From the NCBI GenBank assembly GCA_002432545.1, contig DJFR01000254.1, positions 1 through 10,950 of the forward strand: a stretch of DNA of 10,950 bases. The letters are read 5' to 3'. This document shows, one piece after another, positions 7,415 through 10,950 of this stretch. The notes beneath the pieces were generated by a model. The model was not told the origin of the DNA. It made no database searches and saw only the letters and a list, made by a program, of their open reading frames with translations. The first letter of the stretch is position 1, and each line of letters opens with the position of its first letter. Source of the DNA: Flammeovirgaceae bacterium UBA5867. Its GTDB lineage: Bacteria > Bacteroidota > Bacteroidia > Cytophagales > Cyclobacteriaceae. A program made the position numbers and the translations under genes.

Positions 7415-7657
7415 AAGACACGTTTAAAAACTTAAAAGTAAAGCTACTTCCGCAGATTGAAAAAATTACACGAAAGCCACGGCATACATTAAAAATATTG
7501 AAAAAGTTTAGGAAAGCATTAAGGGTGCAATACCATGAGCGTGTCTTTTTTACCTGAAAAAACCGGTGCCACGATAAAGTCGCATACTTCCTATAAAAGA
7601 ACTTTGTGAAACCAATGATTACTTTGAAATTCGAATTCTTCTTTAACCATAACCCAA
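7415..7657. promoter_or_regulatory. Divergent intergenic region between M20 gene and exported DUF1080 gene
   Basis: These 243 nt must hold promoters for both directions. On the minus strand TAGCTTTA (7446-7439) differs at one position from TAnnTTTG and lies 25 nt before the M20 ATG. On the plus strand TTACTTTG (7619-7626) and GAACTTTG (7599-7606) each differ at one position. None has a convincing -33 partner. A 10-bp perfect palindrome AATTCGAATT (7628-7637) sits 20 nt before the plus-strand ATG and could be a small operator or chance in AT-rich DNA. No long hairpin, riboswitch-like fold or additional gene is evident. Confidence 0.4.
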
Positions 7658-9577
7658 ATGCAAATGCATAGAAAAGTCCTCATGGTTGTTATAGCCATGG
7701 TCAGTGTATCCGCAGCGTATGCGCAGGATACTCCGATGAAAAATCTGCCCCTGCAAGACATGTCTGCCTTCAAGCCACAGGCAGGCAACTGGCAGATCGT
7801 AGGTGATGTTACGATCGACCCAACAATCGACATTCACCATGAACCCGAAAAAGCACCGGCCGAAACCGGAAAGAAAAAAAAGAAATCAAAAGAAGAAGCT
7901 GCTCCTAAAACGCCACAGGCTGTAACCTTTACAGCAGGCACGGGCGTGTTGCTGAACATGAACGATGAATCGAAAAAAGATAATCTCGTTTCTGCATTCG
8001 AACATGGCGATATAGAACTGGAACTGGAAGTAATGTTACCGAAAGGATCTAACTCCGGTGTTTATCTGCAAGGTCGTTATGAAGTGCAGCTACTCGATAG
8101 CTGGGGCGTGAAAAGTCCCTCCTTCTCAGATATAGGAGGTATATACCGGAACTGGGAAAGCGAGCCTTCTAAAATTTACATGGGCAAAGCTCCCCTGAGT
8201 AATCCTGCGAAAGCACCGGGACTCTGGCAGAAGATGAGTATATCTTTTCGTGCACCGAAGTTCGATGCCTCCGGAAAGAAAATTGCCAATGCACGTTTCG
8301 TATCTGTCGAATTGAATGGCGTAAAGATTCACGACAACGTAGAAGTACCGCTACCTACCGGTGGCCCGATTGAAAACAACGAGAAGGCTACTGGCCCGTT
8401 GATGATCCAGGGCGATCATGGTCCGGTTGCATTCCGTAATGTTCGCTATAAGCTTATGAAAGAAACGAAAGTTTCACTGAGCGATATAAACTATAAAGCG
8501 TTTAAAGGAACGTTCAGTGAAGTAGATGACTTCGCTACATTAAAACCTGTAAAGGCAGCTGCAACATCAGAATTATCAGCAGAAGTACTTGACGATGAAA
8601 ATATGTACGGGATTATCTATACCGGTAAGATAACCGTACCAGAAGATGAGACATATTATTTCGACATCAGCTATACCGGAGGTATAACGTTCTCGATAAA
8701 CAATCAGCGACTGATCGATGAGCAACGTCCGGATGGTGGTGGAAGAAATCGTGCTACCCTTGCTCTTAAAGCCGGTACGTATCCATTCGAGATTGCCAAT
8801 TTCAAAACGGCTTCATGGATGCCTCCACGCCTTGGCTTAACAGCACAAACTGCCAACTCTTACCCGGTAACATTAAATGCCTATAATTCTTTTCCTCCGG
8901 ATGAAGATCCTACATCTCCTATAATTATTACAGCAGGTGCTGAGCCCAGATTACTGCGTGCATTTATAGACTTTAAAAGAGACAGACGCCAGCGACTTAC
9001 ACATACTATAGGTGTAGGCGAACCTGCCAAGATTAACTATGTATACGATCTCGGCTCGGGTAATCTCGCGTGCGTATGGCGTGGCGAGTTTGTAAATGCT
9101 ACACCGATGTGGCACGATCGCGGTGATGGATCTTTCCGTCCGTTAGGCGCTGTGCAGTATTTATTTATAGGACAACCGCTCGCGTTCCTGGCAAATACCA
9201 ACGAAGCATTCCCGACAACCGGAAAAGATGGCGAGTTCCGCTCGAAAGGCTATACCATTGAAGACGCAACCCGCAGACCTATATTTAAATATACCTACCA
9301 GGGACTTGATGTAGAAGACAAAGTATATCCGGAAGATAACGCGCGTAGCATCACACACGAAGTTGCTATCAAGAACCGCGGCACCAAAACCGGTCTGTAC
9401 TATAAACTGGCAGAAGGCTCAAGCATCACGAAAAATCCAAACGGATCGTATGCAATTGATGATAAACAATACTATATACAAACTTCTGCACCGGCTACCA
9501 TACGCGATGTAAATGGTAAAAAAGAATTGGTAGTAGCTGTTGATGGAAGCAATGTTAAATATACAATCATCTGGTAA
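7658..9577 (+). CDS. Secreted DUF1080 (3-keto-disaccharide hydrolase-type) plus PA14-like protein
   Basis: This 639-residue exported protein starts with a signal peptide (basic start, hydrophobic 8-17, cleavage expected after AYA, residues 20-22). Residues about 40-265 are a DUF1080 jelly-roll domain: NSGVYLQGRYEVQLLDSWG (132-150), GGIYRNW (160-166), APGLWQKMSISFRAP (186-200) and GPLMIQGDHGPVAFRNVRYK (246-265). Some members of the family act on 3-keto-glycosides. A Lys-rich insert (72-78, KKKKKSK) interrupts the first strands. Residues about 275-400 look like a PA14 carbohydrate-binding domain (GIIYTGKITVPEDETYYFDI, INNQRLIDEQ, LKAGTYPFEI). Residues about 425-639 form a third domain without a name (THTIGVG, INYVYDLGSGNLACVWRGEF). 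The ATG at 7658 or Met3 would both give the signal peptide. A sugar-dehydrogenase-like gene follows after 21 nt, almost surely in the same operon. Catalytic activity is inferred. Confidence 0.88.
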   Translation: MQMHRKVLMVVIAMVSVSAAYAQDTPMKNLPLQDMSAFKPQAGNWQIVGDVTIDPTIDIHHEPEKAPAETGKKKKKSKEEAAPKTPQAVTFTAGTGVLLNMNDESKKDNLVSAFEHGDIELELEVMLPKGSNSGVYLQGRYEVQLLDSWGVKSPSFSDIGGIYRNWESEPSKIYMGKAPLSNPAKAPGLWQKMSISFRAPKFDASGKKIANARFVSVELNGVKIHDNVEVPLPTGGPIENNEKATGPLMIQGDHGPVAFRNVRYKLMKETKVSLSDINYKAFKGTFSEVDDFATLKPVKAAATSELSAEVLDDENMYGIIYTGKITVPEDETYYFDISYTGGITFSINNQRLIDEQRPDGGGRNRATLALKAGTYPFEIANFKTASWMPPRLGLTAQTANSYPVTLNAYNSFPPDEDPTSPIIITAGAEPRLLRAFIDFKRDRRQRLTHTIGVGEPAKINYVYDLGSGNLACVWRGEFVNATPMWHDRGDGSFRPLGAVQYLFIGQPLAFLANTNEAFPTTGKDGEFRSKGYTIEDATRRPIFKYTYQGLDVEDKVYPEDNARSITHEVAIKNRGTKTGLYYKLAEGSSITKNPNGSYAIDDKQYYIQTSAPATIRDVNGKKELVVAVDGSNVKYTIIW

Positions 9578-9598
9578 CCGATAAAGCACTGAATTGAC

Positions 9599-10950
9599 AT
9601 GAAGAACTTTATAAAGATATATTTTATAGCCGCTGCTTTACTCGTAAGCACGCTATATGCAGATGCACAACGAATTCCTTCGGAAGATGATTACTATAAG
9701 ATCATCACAATACCCGCTCCGGAAGGTGTATTGCTTGAAGTTGGTGGTGTAGCAACATTACCGGATGGAAGAATTGCCGTATCAACCCGCAGAGGTGATG
9801 TGTGGGTTATTGAAAATGCAGCACTCGCTGAAGGAGGATCTCCTACTTATACATTATTCGCTTCGGGTTTACATGAGCCTTTAGGACTTGCCTATAAAGA
9901 TCAGGCACTCTATGCTGCGCAGCGTGGTGAACTTACCAAACTGGTAGATACCAATGGCGATGGCAAAGCAGATGTCTATGAGACTATATATGCATGGCCT
10001 ATATCCGGCCACTATCATGAATATTCTTTCGGACCGAAGATCGCTCCGGATGGAAGCTTCTTTGTAACGGGTAACGTTGCTTTTGGTGATGAAGAATGGT
10101 GGCGCGGTGAAAGTCGCAGACCGTGGAGAGGCTGGACTATGAAGATACATCCGGATGGTACATTGGAGCCCTGGGCTACCGGTATGCGTTCGCCTTGTGG
10201 ACTTGGAATGATTGATGGTGAATTTTTCTATGACGACAACCAGGGAGATTTTATGGGATCGGGTGGTATATTTCACGTAACGAAAGGTAGCTTTACCGGC
10301 CACCCTGCCGGCTTACGCTGGACAAGTTTACCGAACTCGCCTGTTAAGCTTACATCAGAACAGTTCTTCGCCAGCATTGATGAGCGCAGAATAAAAAAGA
10401 ACGGTCAACATGTAAAGCCTGAAAATATAGCAGACGAAAAGAATCCAAATTTACTTTACAAATTCAAGGAGCAGTTTCCGGAAACACGTATACCGGCAGT
10501 ATGGTTGCCACACGGTGTGCTGGGTATATCTAACTCTGAAATAATACGCGATGAGACAGCCGGTAAATTTGGCCCGTTTGCAGGACAGATCTTTGTTGGC
10601 GATCAGGGACAAAGTAAAGTGATGCGCGTTGTAATGGAAAAAGTGAACGGAGAATTTCAAGGTGTAGCGTTTGATTTCCGTTCTGGTTTTCAATCCGGTG
10701 TACTGCGTATGAACTGGGGACACGATGGCTCGATGTATGTTGGTGAAACGAATCGCGGCTGGGGTTCTGCCGGAACAACCAACTCCGGTTTGCAACGTCT
10801 GCTCTGGATGGGCAAAGTTCCGATGGAAATGAAAACGGTTCGCGCTATGCCCGATGGTTTTGAAATTGAATTTACCATGCCAATAGAGAAGAGCAAAGCA
10901 GAAGATCTTTCATCGTATGCAGGCAGAAGCTATATCTATAAATACCACTC
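9599..10950 (+). CDS. Secreted sugar/sorbosone-dehydrogenase-like beta-propeller protein (partial, runs off right edge)
   Basis: The frame is open from ATG 9599 to the window end: 450 codons without a stop, so the C-terminus is missing. A signal peptide is clear (MKNFIKIYFIAAALLVSTLYADAQ would be too long to be mature; cut probably after residue 24). The mature part has propeller-type repeats: VGGVATLPDGRIAVSTRRGDVW (48-69), GLHEPLGLAYKDQALYAAQRGELTKL (90-115), a calcium-loop-like DTNGDGKAD (117-125), KIAPDGSFFVTGN (147-159), MRSPCGLGM (196-204), WLPHGVLGISNSEI (302-315), QIFVGDQGQSKVMRV (330-344) and WGHDGSMYVGETNRGWG (373-389). This fits PQQ-dependent glucose/sorbosone dehydrogenase relatives of the large type found in Bacteroidota, Planctomycetes and Verrucomicrobia. 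From about 413 (VRAMPDGFEIEF) it enters a C-terminal module. It shares an operon with the DUF1080-PA14 gene. Cofactor and substrate are inferred from the fold only. Confidence 0.85.
   Translation, partial: MKNFIKIYFIAAALLVSTLYADAQRIPSEDDYYKIITIPAPEGVLLEVGGVATLPDGRIAVSTRRGDVWVIENAALAEGGSPTYTLFASGLHEPLGLAYKDQALYAAQRGELTKLVDTNGDGKADVYETIYAWPISGHYHEYSFGPKIAPDGSFFVTGNVAFGDEEWWRGESRRPWRGWTMKIHPDGTLEPWATGMRSPCGLGMIDGEFFYDDNQGDFMGSGGIFHVTKGSFTGHPAGLRWTSLPNSPVKLTSEQFFASIDERRIKKNGQHVKPENIADEKNPNLLYKFKEQFPETRIPAVWLPHGVLGISNSEIIRDETAGKFGPFAGQIFVGDQGQSKVMRVVMEKVNGEFQGVAFDFRSGFQSGVLRMNWGHDGSMYVGETNRGWGSAGTTNSGLQRLLWMGKVPMEMKTVRAMPDGFEIEFTMPIEKSKAEDLSSYAGRSYIYKYH

Noticed and set aside
7591..7840. Two minus-strand frames of 65-80 codons over the divergent region and signal-peptide part of the DUF1080 gene.
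   Set aside because: They overlap a well-supported signal peptide in the other strand and show no protein-like features of their own.
9881..10896. Minus-strand open frames of 65-140 codons at the right end.
   Set aside because: They are antisense to the clean 450-codon propeller gene, which has a signal peptide and family motifs throughout.

Overview
The window looks like ordinary chromosome from a member of the Bacteroidota, probably an environmental Cytophagales-type lineage. The evidence is a DUF4293 membrane protein (a family I know only from this phylum), a bacterial geranylgeranylglyceryl-phosphate-synthase-like enzyme of the kind common in Bacteroidota, weak or absent Shine-Dalgarno sequences, a TAnnTTTG-type -7 element, and moderate GC with many ATA and TAT codons. 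I see no rRNA, tRNA, CRISPR, insertion sequence or phage module. The one 'phage holin family' hit is a housekeeping membrane-protein family despite its name.

Left part (1-2651, + strand): a four-helix DUF4293 membrane protein ends at a strong intrinsic terminator (627-656). A complete HSP90-family chaperone, htpG, follows. htpG converges on the next gene block, and one hairpin with A and T tracts on both sides (2619-2651) can serve as terminator for both strands.

Middle part (2659-7414, - strand): six genes, listed here in transcription order. They are an M20-family amidohydrolase, a 71-residue PLDc_N-type two-helix membrane protein, a Na/Pi-cotransporter-family protein with a non-PhoU C-terminal domain and an apparent TTG start, a holin-superfamily (Phage_holin_3_6/YqjE-like) protein, a small one-helix Lys/Ala-rich membrane protein, and the GGGP-synthase-like prenyltransferase. 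The last three are tightly packed (6-nt gap, then 4-nt overlap) and are probably one operon with a membrane or envelope theme.

Right part (7415-10950, + strand): after a 243-nt divergent intergenic region there is a two-gene exported unit. The first gene encodes a secreted 639-residue protein with a 3-keto-disaccharide hydrolase-type (DUF1080) domain, a PA14-like domain and a conserved-looking C-terminal domain without a name I can give. After 21 nt comes a secreted beta-propeller protein related to sugar/sorbosone dehydrogenases, which runs off the right edge after 450 codons. The two probably act together on oxidised carbohydrate outside the cytoplasm. This pair is the most interesting part of the window. 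The rest is mainly core metabolism and envelope functions, and I found no clear new defence or mobile system.
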